From Syntrophorhabdaceae bacterium (GTDB lineage: Bacteria; Desulfobacterota; Syntrophorhabdia; Syntrophorhabdales; Syntrophorhabdaceae), in contig JAQVWF010000006.1 in NCBI GenBank assembly GCA_028698615.1, forward strand, positions 1 through 64,000: a stretch of DNA of 64,000 nt, written 5' to 3'. The notes under the pieces were generated by a model, which saw nothing but the letters and a program-made list of their open reading frames with translations, was not told the DNA's origin and did no database searches. The number at the start of each line of letters is the position of its first letter. Within the stretch, counting starts at the first letter, position 1. Shown here one piece after another: positions 1 through 7,743 of the stretch. Both the position numbers and the translations under genes were made by a program.

Positions 1-443
1 TTCTTGCCGTCGCAGGTGTTCTCGCCGACGACAATATCGCTCGCCTCGAGGTAGGGGCACACAAGTCCGCGTTTGAACCCGAAGGCTGACTTGATCAGTG
101 GGCAGAGGTTCCTGGGGATCACCTCTTCGGCACCCTCGAAGTTGAACTCCGCACCCGCGCAGAGACCGACGGATACCCCGTCCACCGCCAGGATGAGCTC
201 CTCGGGCACGAAGACGCAATAGGAACCCACCACGATGCGGCCCTGCGCTTTTGCGTCCATGAGTTCCTTGATCCTGAGGCCGTGCACCTCGCTCATGACG
301 AAGTCGAAATACTTCATCCCTTCGGGACGGTTCTTCTGGGAAAGGAAGATGTCCTGGTATGCACTGCCGAGGACGGAAAGAAGCGCATCATGGCCCTTGA
401 GATCAAGGCCCAGATCGGACCACATTTGTGTGTAATCTGACAT
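1..443 (-). CDS. 2-hydroxyacyl-CoA dehydratase family protein (double-cubane-cluster type), 3' end outside window
   Basis: Only the first 147 codons lie in the window; the gene runs off the left edge. Translation begins MSDYTQMWSDLGLD and includes GSYCVFVPEELILAVDGVSVGLC and, at the edge, VCPYLEASDIVVGENTCDGK. The paired CVFVPEE and GE(T/N)TCDGKK signatures are typical of the 2-hydroxyacyl-CoA dehydratase D-component family, which includes the double-cubane [8Fe-9S] reductases that receive electrons from an ATP-dependent activator. The ATG at 443 follows GGGAGG at good spacing. The substrate cannot be told from this fragment. A structured leader with a terminator-like hairpin lies just upstream. 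Family call is fairly sure; specific role unknown. Confidence 0.85.
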   Translation of the reverse strand, partial: MSDYTQMWSDLGLDLKGHDALLSVLGSAYQDIFLSQKNRPEGMKYFDFVMSEVHGLRIKELMDAKAQGRIVVGSYCVFVPEELILAVDGVSVGLCAGAEFNFEGAEEVIPRNLCPLIKSAFGFKRGLVCPYLEASDIVVGENTCDGK

Positions 444-451
444 GAAAACCT

Positions 452-600
452 CCCGAAAATAAAAGATCCGGCCACGGATATCCGCGCCGGATCCCTAAGG
501 AGGCATTTTGATGGATTAAGGCGAAGAAACCGCGAACACGGTCACAATGGGAAGCCGCCCGGGCTCCCTGTATGCCTCTCAGCCTGATGTGAAAAATATA
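452..600 (-). promoter_or_regulatory. Structured 5' leader with terminator-like hairpin ahead of the dehydratase gene
   Basis: Read on the minus strand, GATCCGGC (493-486) pairs with GCCGGATC (472-465) and is followed at once by TTTTATTTT, then the Shine-Dalgarno and ATG of the gene at 443. Upstream, GAGGCAT (about 581-575) can pair with ATGCCTC (about 505-499), enclosing two further hairpins: GGGAGCC with GGCTTCCC, and ACCG with CGGT. A closed multi-branch fold followed by an intrinsic terminator in the leader is the layout of an attenuator or transcriptional riboswitch. I could not match it to a known riboswitch consensus (checked by eye against TPP, SAM, FMN, cobalamin and glycine types). 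Confidence 0.45.
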
Positions 601-658
601 TTCGCTATCCTGTACATATTCACGTTTCCTTTTTGAATAATAACTAATGTAACTGAAT

Positions 659-722
659 GCCCCGCCCAAAGTCAACCAGTTATGCGAACCACACGGGGGC
701 TGGTACTCCCCTCTGGCGGGGC
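659..722. repeat. Nested inverted repeat in the 444-875 intergenic stretch
   Basis: GCCCCGCC (659-666) is repeated inverted as GGCGGGGC (715-722), with an inner pair ACCAG (675-679) and CTGGT (700-704). No U-tract follows on either strand, so it is not an obvious terminator. It could be the 5' part of the dehydratase transcript leader or a small structured RNA. The rest of the intergenic stretch between 444 and 875 shows no convincing coding region. Confidence 0.4.
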
Positions 723-792
723 GCAGCACGAACATGGCTCTCTTCGCCAGACTTGCGGCGACCCGGGCAGGGAGTCCAGCGAAGATTACATG

Positions 793-832
793 AGAAAAAG
801 AAAGGGCAGGGTGCATGGCCCCGCCCTTTCTT
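793..832 (-). terminator. Rho-independent terminator of the Tat flavoprotein gene
   Basis: AAGAAAGGGC (798-807) and GCCCTTTCTT (823-832) form a strong stem with extra G-C pairs above it. On the minus strand the stem is followed by a T-rich run (TTTCTTTTT partly inside the arm). It lies 44 bases after the flavoprotein stop codon. Confidence 0.75.
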
Positions 833-875
833 AACCGTTACCGTGTGTGCTGTATATCCGTGGCCCTTGAGAGTC

Positions 876-2417
876 TCAGCCCCAGGGTTTTTCCTTCGCC
901 GCGTTGATACCGGCATTTCTTCCGAAGACGACGCAGTCCACCGTCGCATTTCCTCCGACCCTGTTCGCGCCATGGACGCCGCCGGTGACCTCGCCTGCCG
1001 CATACAGCCGCGGGATGACCTTGCTTTCACGGTCTATGACCTGACAGGTGATCCCTTTCGTGTAGATGCCGCCCATTGTGTGATGCACGCCGGCCTGTGT
1101 CGGACTCGCATAGAAGGGACCGACACTGACGGGCTTAAGGTTCGCAGGTTTCTTGCCGAACTCCTCGTCTTTGCCCTTCTTTACGCTTTCATTGTATTTG
1201 GCGATGGATTCGATGAAGGCCTTTTCAGGGACCCCAAGCTTTGCATTGAGGACCTTCGCGAGTTCTTCCGGCGTGTTTCCCCGGAAAGCGAGACCGTCCT
1301 TGATGATCTCCTCGATCATGTTCGGTTTGAACCTCTTGGAGCACTTATCGTCGGCGACCCAGAGCAGCACCTTTTTTGTCTGCTTCAGGACGGCTTCGGC
1401 CATAACATCGCGGCGCTGGTCCTCGGCGACGAACCTTTTTCCTTCGAGGTTGACGAAAAGGGCATGATCGACGCCGAGATTTGTCAGAGACCCGTATTTC
1501 TTCGTGTAATAGTTACAGGCTATGAGCATTTGAATATAATCCATCCCGAGGACGTCGGCGCCTTCGTTCTCGGCGATGACAATGGCCTCTCCCGTGGCGG
1601 TGGGCACGTTCGTGGTCGGAACATCGGGACCGAGACGGGGGTCGTACTTGGAGCGCATAGCGACGTCGGCGCCGAAACCACCGGTTGCCAGGATAACGGC
1701 CTTTGCCGCCTTGATGTATATATCTTTGCCTTTTTCGGTGACCACCGCACCCATGACATTGCCGTCAAGGGTTTTCTGCCTGACGATGGCCTTCAGTTTT
1801 ACATTCATCATGACAGGGATGTTTCTTTTGTCGACCTGGGCTTTGAGTGCCCGTATGATCGAGCCGCCCCTGCCCTTGCCCACGGGGTCGAAGCTCCTGG
1901 CCCAGAGGGCGCCGACAGCCGTATAGGGTTTTACGTCGAATTTGACCCCCTGTTTTTCGAGCCACTTGCGTCCTTCCAGGGCATGGTCCGTCATGTATTT
2001 CACCTTCTCGGGGTCGCCCCTGAAATCGCCGGCCGCCAGCGTCTGTTGATAGTGCAGTTCGGGGGAGTCCTTGATCCCGTACTTTGCCTGCACGTCGGGT
2101 TCCGAACAATTATAGATCCCACTCGCAATTACCGAATTCCCTCCTATCACGCGCGCTTTTTCGATGATCGTGACCTTGGATCCGGCGTCATGCGCCTCAA
2201 TGGCCGCGGCCAGTCCGGAATACCCGGTGCCGACGATAAGGACGTCTGTGGTCTTGCCCCATTTCTTAGGCGGCGGTACCGCCTCAACCCTGCCCGGCAT
2301 CAACGCACCGGTCGCCAGTGCTCCTGCCACCGCCATGCCCGTCCCTGCCAAAAACTTCCGTCTGCTAAGGCCGGACCCTACATCGCTGCCAGATCTCCCG
2401 TTTTCATCGTCTTTCAT
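876..2417 (-). CDS. Tat-exported FAD-dependent fumarate-reductase-superfamily flavoprotein
   Basis: A 513-residue protein with a twin-arginine signal (SRRKFLAG, residues about 18-25, then a hydrophobic stretch ending near RVEAVPPP), so it should act in the periplasm. The FAD-binding GTGYSGLAAAIEAHDAG motif follows near residue 63. It carries the catalytic-type RRDV segment, HHTMGGI and GANRVGGNA typical of flavocytochrome c/fumarate reductase, urocanate and methacrylate reductase relatives. The fumarate-binding His of the usual YIQxHP motif is replaced here by YIQMLI, so fumarate may not be the substrate. No heme motifs are present; a separate cytochrome partner is expected. Start at 2417 has GAAAGGAGG upstream. 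Likely an alternative electron-acceptor reductase; substrate unknown. Confidence 0.88.
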   Translation of the reverse strand: MKDDENGRSGSDVGSGLSRRKFLAGTGMAVAGALATGALMPGRVEAVPPPKKWGKTTDVLIVGTGYSGLAAAIEAHDAGSKVTIIEKARVIGGNSVIASGIYNCSEPDVQAKYGIKDSPELHYQQTLAAGDFRGDPEKVKYMTDHALEGRKWLEKQGVKFDVKPYTAVGALWARSFDPVGKGRGGSIIRALKAQVDKRNIPVMMNVKLKAIVRQKTLDGNVMGAVVTEKGKDIYIKAAKAVILATGGFGADVAMRSKYDPRLGPDVPTTNVPTATGEAIVIAENEGADVLGMDYIQMLIACNYYTKKYGSLTNLGVDHALFVNLEGKRFVAEDQRRDVMAEAVLKQTKKVLLWVADDKCSKRFKPNMIEEIIKDGLAFRGNTPEELAKVLNAKLGVPEKAFIESIAKYNESVKKGKDEEFGKKPANLKPVSVGPFYASPTQAGVHHTMGGIYTKGITCQVIDRESKVIPRLYAAGEVTGGVHGANRVGGNATVDCVVFGRNAGINAAKEKPWG

Positions 2418-2453
2418 AGGTGCCTCCTTTCGACAAATGGATTTTATCTATCT

Positions 2454-2482
2454 ATTATAAAACTACCCGTTGTACTTGTCCA
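2454..2482 (-). promoter_or_regulatory. Sigma-70-type promoter for the Tat flavoprotein gene
   Basis: On the minus strand TGGACA (2482-2477) is followed after exactly 17 bases by TATAAT (2459-2454), about 37 bases upstream of the ATG at 2417. The perfect -10 and spacing make this a strong candidate. The remaining intergenic stretch to 2875 has no recognisable gene. It contains a CTGAGGGA-type motif near 2799-2840 whose function I cannot name. Confidence 0.7.
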
Positions 2483-2875
2483 GAATTGTTCACGATCAGC
2501 CCTCGTGGCCGAATTTCTTCGTCATTCGGGCTTCAGGCGGCAGCTTAAGATCTTCCCTCCGCTTGCTCTGGCCTGGTTTGTACGGTCGATACGGGTGTCG
2601 TATGATGGAACGCCTGTAGCCGCTTTTTTCTGGTGTGTTGCGCCAAATACTGCCGGCGCTCTGTTTATTCGTGACAATGGAGCATGACGAAAGCATGCGC
2701 CGTCGCATTCGGGAATTGGAAGGGAAGCTGGGTATTCGACAACAAAGATATTGACCCCGTCCACCCTCCCAGGGACCAGATGGAGGGGGGGTATCTTTGG
2801 GGACATCCCTCAGTTTTTACATTCCCTCAGACCGGGTTATCCCCCCCCGTTATGGATCTTGAAGTGAAATCCCCG

Positions 2876-3334
2876 TCACCTGCGCGTGAAAAATGCTTCG
2901 AAATAGCCTCTGAGGGCCATCGCTACCCCGAAAGTGTATGGCCCGGCGTGAGGATAATAGTCGGCGCCCAATGGACCCTTGCTCACACTGTATTTGTAAA
3001 TATCACTCTTGATGTAGTATTTTCGATAGACGGTGTATTCTCTCCGCTGTTTCGCCCACCGGCTCCCCTGGTATTCGGGCGAATTGACAAACCTCCAGAA
3101 TACCTGGTAGCGTGAATGAGGGGTGGCGTTCACCTGTGCGGCCCACCCGTTCACCACCGCCTGGCTTTCGGGCTGCCTGCCAAGCACTCCGACATAAAGG
3201 GAAGTTACAAACGCAGTCGGTGAACCCCTCCAGGAGATGGCTCCCGGATTCGGAACTGCCTCGGCATCGAGAGCGCCGCAGAGAATAACGGCCGCAATGA
3301 TGATTGCCATCTGCACGGTATAGTTCTTCTTCAT
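2876..3334 (-). CDS. Secreted protein with DUF4214-like repeat
   Basis: A 152-residue protein. The start at 3334 is chosen because ATG follows GGAGGGCAA and opens a clear signal peptide (MKKNYTVQMAIIIAAVILCGALDAEA). The mature part has FVTSLYVGVLGRQPESQAVVNGW and a later FVNSPEYQ, the pattern of DUF4214 helices found in secreted and S-layer or adhesin-associated proteins. The C-terminal half is rich in Tyr, Lys and Arg and is not recognised. A longer reading frame upstream exists but lacks a ribosome site. Function unknown; probably extracytoplasmic. Confidence 0.65.
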   Translation of the reverse strand: MKKNYTVQMAIIIAAVILCGALDAEAVPNPGAISWRGSPTAFVTSLYVGVLGRQPESQAVVNGWAAQVNATPHSRYQVFWRFVNSPEYQGSRWAKQRREYTVYRKYYIKSDIYKYSVSKGPLGADYYPHAGPYTFGVAMALRGYFEAFFTRR

Positions 3335-3695
3335 TTGCCCTCCTTGATGGTAATGAAAACATGGGCGCCTTCCGTAATCGTTTCGCGGAAACGAAATCGG
3401 CATGCTTGCAACACCACGTCTTCCACCTTGTTTTTATTCATAGAAGACCCTTAAGTATGGCCCGGTTTAAACAGCATACCCGCCATAAAGGGTTATGTCA
3501 AGGTCGGGGGAATTCCACTTTATGGGGGAACCCCTGGGGCCAGGCTCGCCGCGTCCCGGACGAAACATATCACCTGCGCCCCCATTCCATGACGCTCCTC
3601 TTGAAAGCACTGTGGCGCACGGAATGTAGTCCAGATTACAGAAGTAAATCCTTTGTGGTTGATATAATCGATGGCTTAGCGTAGTTTGTGGGAGT

Positions 3696-3715
3696 TCAGG
3701 TATCGATTAACCTGA
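3696..3715. promoter_or_regulatory. Palindrome upstream of the small secreted protein gene
   Basis: TCAGGT (3696-3701) and ACCTGA (3710-3715) form an inverted repeat around an 8-base centre, 32 bases before the ATG at 3748. A TATAAT hexamer lies at 3663-3668, so the palindrome would fall in the early transcript or promoter-proximal region. It could be an operator or a leader hairpin. The rest of 3335-3747 shows nothing I can name. Confidence 0.35.
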
Positions 3716-3747
3716 GTTCGTGAAATGACATCGAGGAGGGTTTGCAA

Positions 3748-4104
3748 ATGAAAATCAGGTTGTTTGTGCTTTGCCTGGGGATTATCTGTCTTATCGGTCT
3801 TGCCTCAACCAGTGCGGATGCCGGACCATGTCGTGGAAACGGCTGGCAGCCGACTTTCGTTCACGACCTGATCACGCCCGACGGTCCGTACTATGTTATG
3901 CCAAACGGGTCTTTCGTGAAGCTCGTAGGCATGAGCCAGAGGGAATGGACCAATCACGCATGCAGGCTGATCAGTACGAACGGAGTGCGTAACCGCAGGG
4001 GATACACAACATGCAACGACTACACGCGTATCCAATGCGGATGCGACGCCGGCAGCCGATCCAACAACACGTGCGCAAACTTTCTCAGGTTCAAGCGTCA
4101 TTAA
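3748..4104 (+). CDS. Small secreted cysteine-rich protein of unknown function
   Basis: A 118-residue protein starting at the ATG at 3748, seven bases after GGAGGG; a TTG two codons earlier is less likely. The signal peptide MKIRLFVLCLGIICLIGLASTSADA is clear. The mature region has several cysteines (GPCRGNGW, HACRL, TTCNDY, CGCDAG, NTCANF), suggesting disulfide bonding in the periplasm or outside the cell. I do not recognise a family. It is transcribed away from the DUF4214-like gene and towards the ClC gene. Confidence 0.6.
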   Translation: MKIRLFVLCLGIICLIGLASTSADAGPCRGNGWQPTFVHDLITPDGPYYVMPNGSFVKLVGMSQREWTNHACRLISTNGVRNRRGYTTCNDYTRIQCGCDAGSRSNNTCANFLRFKRH

Positions 4105-4172
4105 AAGGAGCATAAAGGGGACGTTTAAAAGATTAAATAACGCGTGCGAGTGAGGCCTGTCGTCTCGCTGCA

Positions 4173-5531
4173 TCATCGCTTTTTCTTCCGCGAGACCAGC
4201 ATTTTCCGGAGATGCTTAAGGCGGGCCAGGCAACGGGAGGCGATGTTGTCGATTTCTTCATCGATCTCGACATGGACGTTCTCCATTTCAGTTCCGAGAT
4301 CCACCTTCAGCATGCTCGATTTCTGTACGCCAAGCAACTGATAGGGGTATACGCTTCGGTGCCCTGTCATCAAAAAACTCACTGCGCATGCAATTGTCGC
4401 ATAGGGCGCTATGGCTGTTCCGAAGAGCTCCAGCGCCATAATGCTTGCCGCGATGGGGGTATTTGTCGCTCCCGCCATAACCGAAAGTGCGCCGAGGGCG
4501 GCGAAGGTCGCCGGATCCAACCCCAGGACCTTTGCAAATAGCGATCCCGCCGCGGCGCCGATGAAGAATATCGGGGTCACGATACCCCCGCACCCGCCGC
4601 TGCTGAACGTGACGCTTGTAAAGATCATTTTCATTATGAAGGCGTACCAGATGATATCTGCGCCGCTCAGCACATTTTCCGTCGTCTTCAGGCCAAGGCC
4701 AAGATATTGGGGAGATACGGCAAATGCCAGGCCCACAAGGACAATACCCCCCATTACGGCTTTCAAGGACTCGCCCACCTTTATCCTGTCAACAAGACTC
4801 CTCCCTATGCGCAGCGAGTAGATCAGCAGGAACGAGCAGAGACCGAAAAAAAGGCCCGCCGCGACTACCTTGAGCAGGAATGCTTCACCGAAAACCGGCA
4901 CCACGGTGATCTTGTACGAGAAGTACTGGATCCCGAGTGCGGACGATACATGATAGGCGGTTATCCCGGCGACAAAGGCAGGCATGAGCACATCGTACAG
5001 GATGCTTCCGACAGCGAGAACTTCGATCCCGTAGATGGCACCTGAGATCGGGGTGCCGAAAACCGCCGCCAGCCCGGCGCTTATCCCGCAGATGACGAGC
5101 TTCCTTCTATCATACTTATTGAGCCTCAGGACGTCAGAGAGGATTGACGAAATTCCGGCGCCTATTTCCGCGCAGGGCCCTTCTTTTCCCGCGGAACCCC
5201 CCGTCGCCACCGTCACCACAGTGGCGACAAGCTTCAGCAGGACGGCACGGGGCTTTATCTTGCCGGATTTCTTGTGGACCGCTTCGATCTCCGCGCCCAG
5301 GCCTCTCGATTCATCACCTGTCATTTTTCTGATAAGGACGCTGACAAGAAGACCTGCGGGGAGCAAGAGAAAATAATAATGGTACCTTTCCCCGGTTTGG
5401 ATGCTAAAGTTCAATACTTTCAGAAAAAGTGCCGACGCAAGACCGATGACCGCCCCGGTCAATGTGGCAAGGAAGAACCATTTGGCAATGCTGGCAAATA
5501 TGATGGATTCTTCTTCAAACTCCCTCTTCAT
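4173..5531 (-). CDS. ClC-family chloride channel / anion:proton antiporter
   Basis: A 452-residue integral membrane protein. The ATG at 5531 follows AGGAG and begins MKREFEEESII; a longer frame upstream is not membrane-like and was left out. Family signatures are GGSAGKEGPCAEIGAGI, holding the external gating glutamate, and SSGGCGGIVTPIFFIGAAAGS. The usual anion-filter GSGIP near the N-terminus is replaced by SRGLGAE, so the central serine ligand is missing and anion preference may differ from Cl-. No CBS domains follow the membrane part; the tail is a charged helix. Stands alone between divergent or convergent neighbours. Confidence 0.9.
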   Translation of the reverse strand: MKREFEEESIIFASIAKWFFLATLTGAVIGLASALFLKVLNFSIQTGERYHYYFLLLPAGLLVSVLIRKMTGDESRGLGAEIEAVHKKSGKIKPRAVLLKLVATVVTVATGGSAGKEGPCAEIGAGISSILSDVLRLNKYDRRKLVICGISAGLAAVFGTPISGAIYGIEVLAVGSILYDVLMPAFVAGITAYHVSSALGIQYFSYKITVVPVFGEAFLLKVVAAGLFFGLCSFLLIYSLRIGRSLVDRIKVGESLKAVMGGIVLVGLAFAVSPQYLGLGLKTTENVLSGADIIWYAFIMKMIFTSVTFSSGGCGGIVTPIFFIGAAAGSLFAKVLGLDPATFAALGALSVMAGATNTPIAASIMALELFGTAIAPYATIACAVSFLMTGHRSVYPYQLLGVQKSSMLKVDLGTEMENVHVEIDEEIDNIASRCLARLKHLRKMLVSRKKKR

Positions 5532-5871
5532 GCCCGAGCGCTCCTCACATGTCAATTTCGCTATTTTATCGCAGTATACTGTTTTTTTACATAGACAAGT
5601 CCGAACAAGCCACCAATCGATATACAACGAAGCGGGTGCATTGTGCAACATCGCCGAGATTCTGGACCGGACTTTGCCAGAATGAGGCCGCACTCGCATC
5701 ATCTTCGGCGCAATCAGCCTTTTCCGGGACGTCTCATGGTTTGAAGGGAAATGTCACCATCTATGAATCGGGAGGGAAGTCCTTAAAATATCAATCGACG
5801 GCAGGACCGCAGGATGTCCCCAGAGCTGCCCTATCCGTTTTACCCAGGAAAATCCGGGCTTGGTTGAAAAG

Positions 5872-6612
5872 TCATTTAATTTCCTGGAAATGTCCCCCGG
5901 GCCTCCCCATCTTTGCGGTTCCGCCGGCGACATTTTGCAGCTTTTCCACATTGAAGATCTCGATCATATTCCTTTTTTTCCTGAGGAGGTCCTCTTCTTC
6001 GAAGTGGTTGAGGGCGAGGGAGACCGAAACCCTTGAAAGACCTGTCAGGCTTCCAATATCTTCCTGAGTTACCTTTTTTGCGATGAGGATGCCTTTCGGT
6101 GTTCTCTGCCCCACCTCCGAGGCCAGTTTGCAGAGCATATGAGCGACCCGGCGGCGGGCATCCATAAAAGAGTCATTTTCGATCTGAAGTATCAGCATCC
6201 TGGTTACCCTGGCGAAGGCGGCAATGAGGACGGCGGAGAGCCTGGGATACTTGTCGTTGAGCGCAAGAAAGGTTTCGACGGGGATCACGCGCAATTGCGA
6301 CGGCTCCAGGGCGGTGGCCGTCTGGAAATGGGGATGACCGTCAAAGGCGGCGGCATAGCCGAAAAGCGTGTTTCTCTCCTGAATGATGACGGTCCTTTCG
6401 GACCCGTCTTTACTCAGAAGCGCTATCTTGACCCGGCCGCTTTCGATGAGATAGAACTCGGGTTTGCTCGCATCGCTCTGGATGTAGACCATCTCCCCTG
6501 CGGAGTACAACCGCCTCGTTGAGTTTTCGTAAAGCAAGGCCAACTCAGACGGATAATCCTTCAGATTGTCGGTCAGGTAAGGTGAATCAGGCGCGTTTTC
6601 TTTGCGTTCCAT
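5872..6612 (-). CDS. CRP/FNR-family transcriptional regulator
   Basis: A 246-residue regulator. Residues about 30-140 form a cyclic-nucleotide-binding-like beta barrel (GEMVYIQSD, SGRVKIALLSKDGSERTV), followed by a long dimer helix and a winged helix-turn-helix at about 180-215 (TQEDIGSLTGLSRVSVSLAL). It has no N-terminal cysteine cluster, so it is not a classical Fe-S FNR. The ATG at 6612 is preceded by GAGGGGGG. A perfect CRP-spaced palindrome lies 61 bases upstream and fits autoregulation plus control of the divergent transcript. Effector unknown. The 340 bases after the gene (5532-5871) carry no recognisable gene. Confidence 0.88.
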   Translation of the reverse strand: MERKENAPDSPYLTDNLKDYPSELALLYENSTRRLYSAGEMVYIQSDASKPEFYLIESGRVKIALLSKDGSERTVIIQERNTLFGYAAAFDGHPHFQTATALEPSQLRVIPVETFLALNDKYPRLSAVLIAAFARVTRMLILQIENDSFMDARRRVAHMLCKLASEVGQRTPKGILIAKKVTQEDIGSLTGLSRVSVSLALNHFEEEDLLRKKRNMIEIFNVEKLQNVAGGTAKMGRPGGHFQEIK

Positions 6613-6672
6613 ATCCCCCCTCTTTTTCTCATTCCGGTCTTCTCTAAATCTACCCCCTGTCTGGGCTCCGTA

Positions 6673-6713
6673 ATGTTAACAGGTTAACATAGTCGGCGGG
6701 CTTATTGTATAAA
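6673..6713 (+). promoter_or_regulatory. CRP-like operator and -10 element between the regulator and a tiny membrane protein
   Basis: ATGTTAACAGGTTAACAT (6673-6690) is a perfect palindrome and contains TGTTA-N6-TAACA, the half-site spacing used by CRP/FNR proteins. A -10-like TATAAA lies at 6708-6713, which puts the palindrome centre about 38-41 bases before the expected plus-strand start, the position of a class II activator site. The same site is 61 bases from the start codon of the divergent CRP/FNR-family gene. Confidence 0.6.
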
Positions 6714-6880
6714 CCGGTTAGTAGAAAGGGTCCCTTCCTTCATTTATCATCGAGTATGGCGCGAGTCAGGGACCGCCGTGACGGACGGCGAATCCCCTTC
6801 CCGTTTCCTTCGCCTGCACGAGTCCCGGGTTGGGACAGGGGTGTTGGAGACCGGTCGCCAGAGGGAAGGAGGTGTGACAT

Positions 6881-6973
6881 ATGCATTATTTCGATATTAT
6901 CTCCATTGTCCTTGGAGTCGGCGTGGTGGCAACCCCGATACTGATTTTGATAGCAAGCCGCCGGAAGCGATGA
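6881..6973 (+). CDS. 30-residue single-helix membrane protein
   Basis: ATG at 6881 lies eight bases after AAGGAGG (6867-6873). The peptide begins MHYFDIISIVLGVGVV, continues as an uninterrupted hydrophobic stretch of about 20 residues and ends SRRKR, giving an N-out/C-in single transmembrane helix by the positive-inside rule. It would be expressed from the CRP-like promoter at 6673-6713. I know no named family for it; by size and design it resembles small bacterial regulatory or subunit peptides of membrane complexes. The strong ribosome site and clean topology support a real gene. Confidence 0.6.
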   Translation: MHYFDIISIVLGVGVVATPILILIASRRKR

Positions 6974-7054
6974 TCTGACCTCCGATTCCGGAGCTGAGAT
7001 CTATCTTGGTTCACGCAAATACAGCCCGGTTCCGGCCGCAAGATAGGGAAGATG

Positions 7055-7090
7055 GGGGAATGTGCTTTTTTCTGACTCCGGACATTCCCC
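7055..7090. terminator. Hairpin between convergent genes
   Basis: GGGGAATGT (7055-7063) and ACATTCCCC (7082-7090) form a 9-base stem with a T-rich loop between the small membrane protein gene and the methyltransferase gene. No clear U-tract follows on either side, so termination is uncertain. Confidence 0.4.
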
Positions 7091-7104
7091 TGATTGAGCT
7101 CAAC

Positions 7105-7743
7105 CTATCCTGAGGAAGAGATAAAGTAGAAGCCGGGCTCGTCTATGAAACGGTGGATGCTGAGGCCGGCCCCCCGGAGAAGGTCGCGCATCGACTTTTC
7201 ATCGGGCAGATGGTCATGCATGACGGCATGACAGGACCCGTGGTGCCTGTTGATCCCCTCCGATGAGTCGAAGTGGGACACAACAAGAATGCCCCGAGGT
7301 TTCAAAACCCGTGTAAGCGCGGACAGCGCTTTTTCCTTTTCATGAAAATGGGGGAAGCAGGAAAAACAGATGACTACGTCGCAGGAATTGTCATCGAGCA
7401 AAGGATTCTCCGCGTCCGCAAGGACAAATCGAATGTTTTTCTCCTCGTGGAGATTACGGTTGACTTCCAGCATCTTTTCCGCAAAATCCAGTTCGTAGAG
7501 GATGCCTGTCGATGTAATGCGTTCGAGAATGAGGGGGACCAGTATGCCGGTTCCGCACCCTACGTCCAGTACGTGGTCTGAGGGCTTCAGCGGCAGGAGC
7601 GAAAAGAGGCGCTCGAAGTCTCTGGCATGCTTGTCGCAGATACCGGTGCCCCGGTCTGTGTACCATGTGTCAAGCCACTCTTCGGCATGTTCGTTAAAGA
7701 ATTCCTTGCGTCTGCGATACATCTCATCGGGGGTCATGTTCAT
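7105..7743 (-). CDS. Class I SAM-dependent methyltransferase, last gene of a metal-uptake-type operon
   Basis: A 212-residue protein with the SAM-binding motif VLDVGCGTGILVPLI, an acidic motif ending beta 2 (YELDFAEKML), LADAENPLLDDNSCDVV and a SCFPHF motif IV. The true start is the ATG at 7743, which overlaps the stop of the upstream permease gene as ATGA, so the two are translationally coupled; the much longer open frame is a shadow of the permease. Substrate is unknown. Its place behind an ABC transporter suggests it acts on a transported compound or is co-regulated with metal status. Confidence 0.8.
   Translation of the reverse strand: MNMTPDEMYRRRKEFFNEHAEEWLDTWYTDRGTGICDKHARDFERLFSLLPLKPSDHVLDVGCGTGILVPLILERITSTGILYELDFAEKMLEVNRNLHEEKNIRFVLADAENPLLDDNSCDVVICFSCFPHFHEKEKALSALTRVLKPRGILVVSHFDSSEGINRHHGSCHAVMHDHLPDEKSMRDLLRGAGLSIHRFIDEPGFYFISSSG

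Noticed and set aside
497-519. Plus-strand AAGGAGG followed by ATG GAT TAA
   Set aside because: A two-codon frame; the purine run is explained as one arm of the minus-strand leader stem.
403-816. 137-residue minus-strand frame over the dehydratase leader
   Set aside because: Its start lies in the flavoprotein terminator, it overlaps the real dehydratase start in another frame, and its residues resemble no family.
657-2687. 676-residue plus-strand frame opposite the Tat flavoprotein
   Set aside because: Mirror frame of a GC-rich real gene; the minus strand has a signal peptide, FAD motif, promoter and terminator, the plus frame has none.
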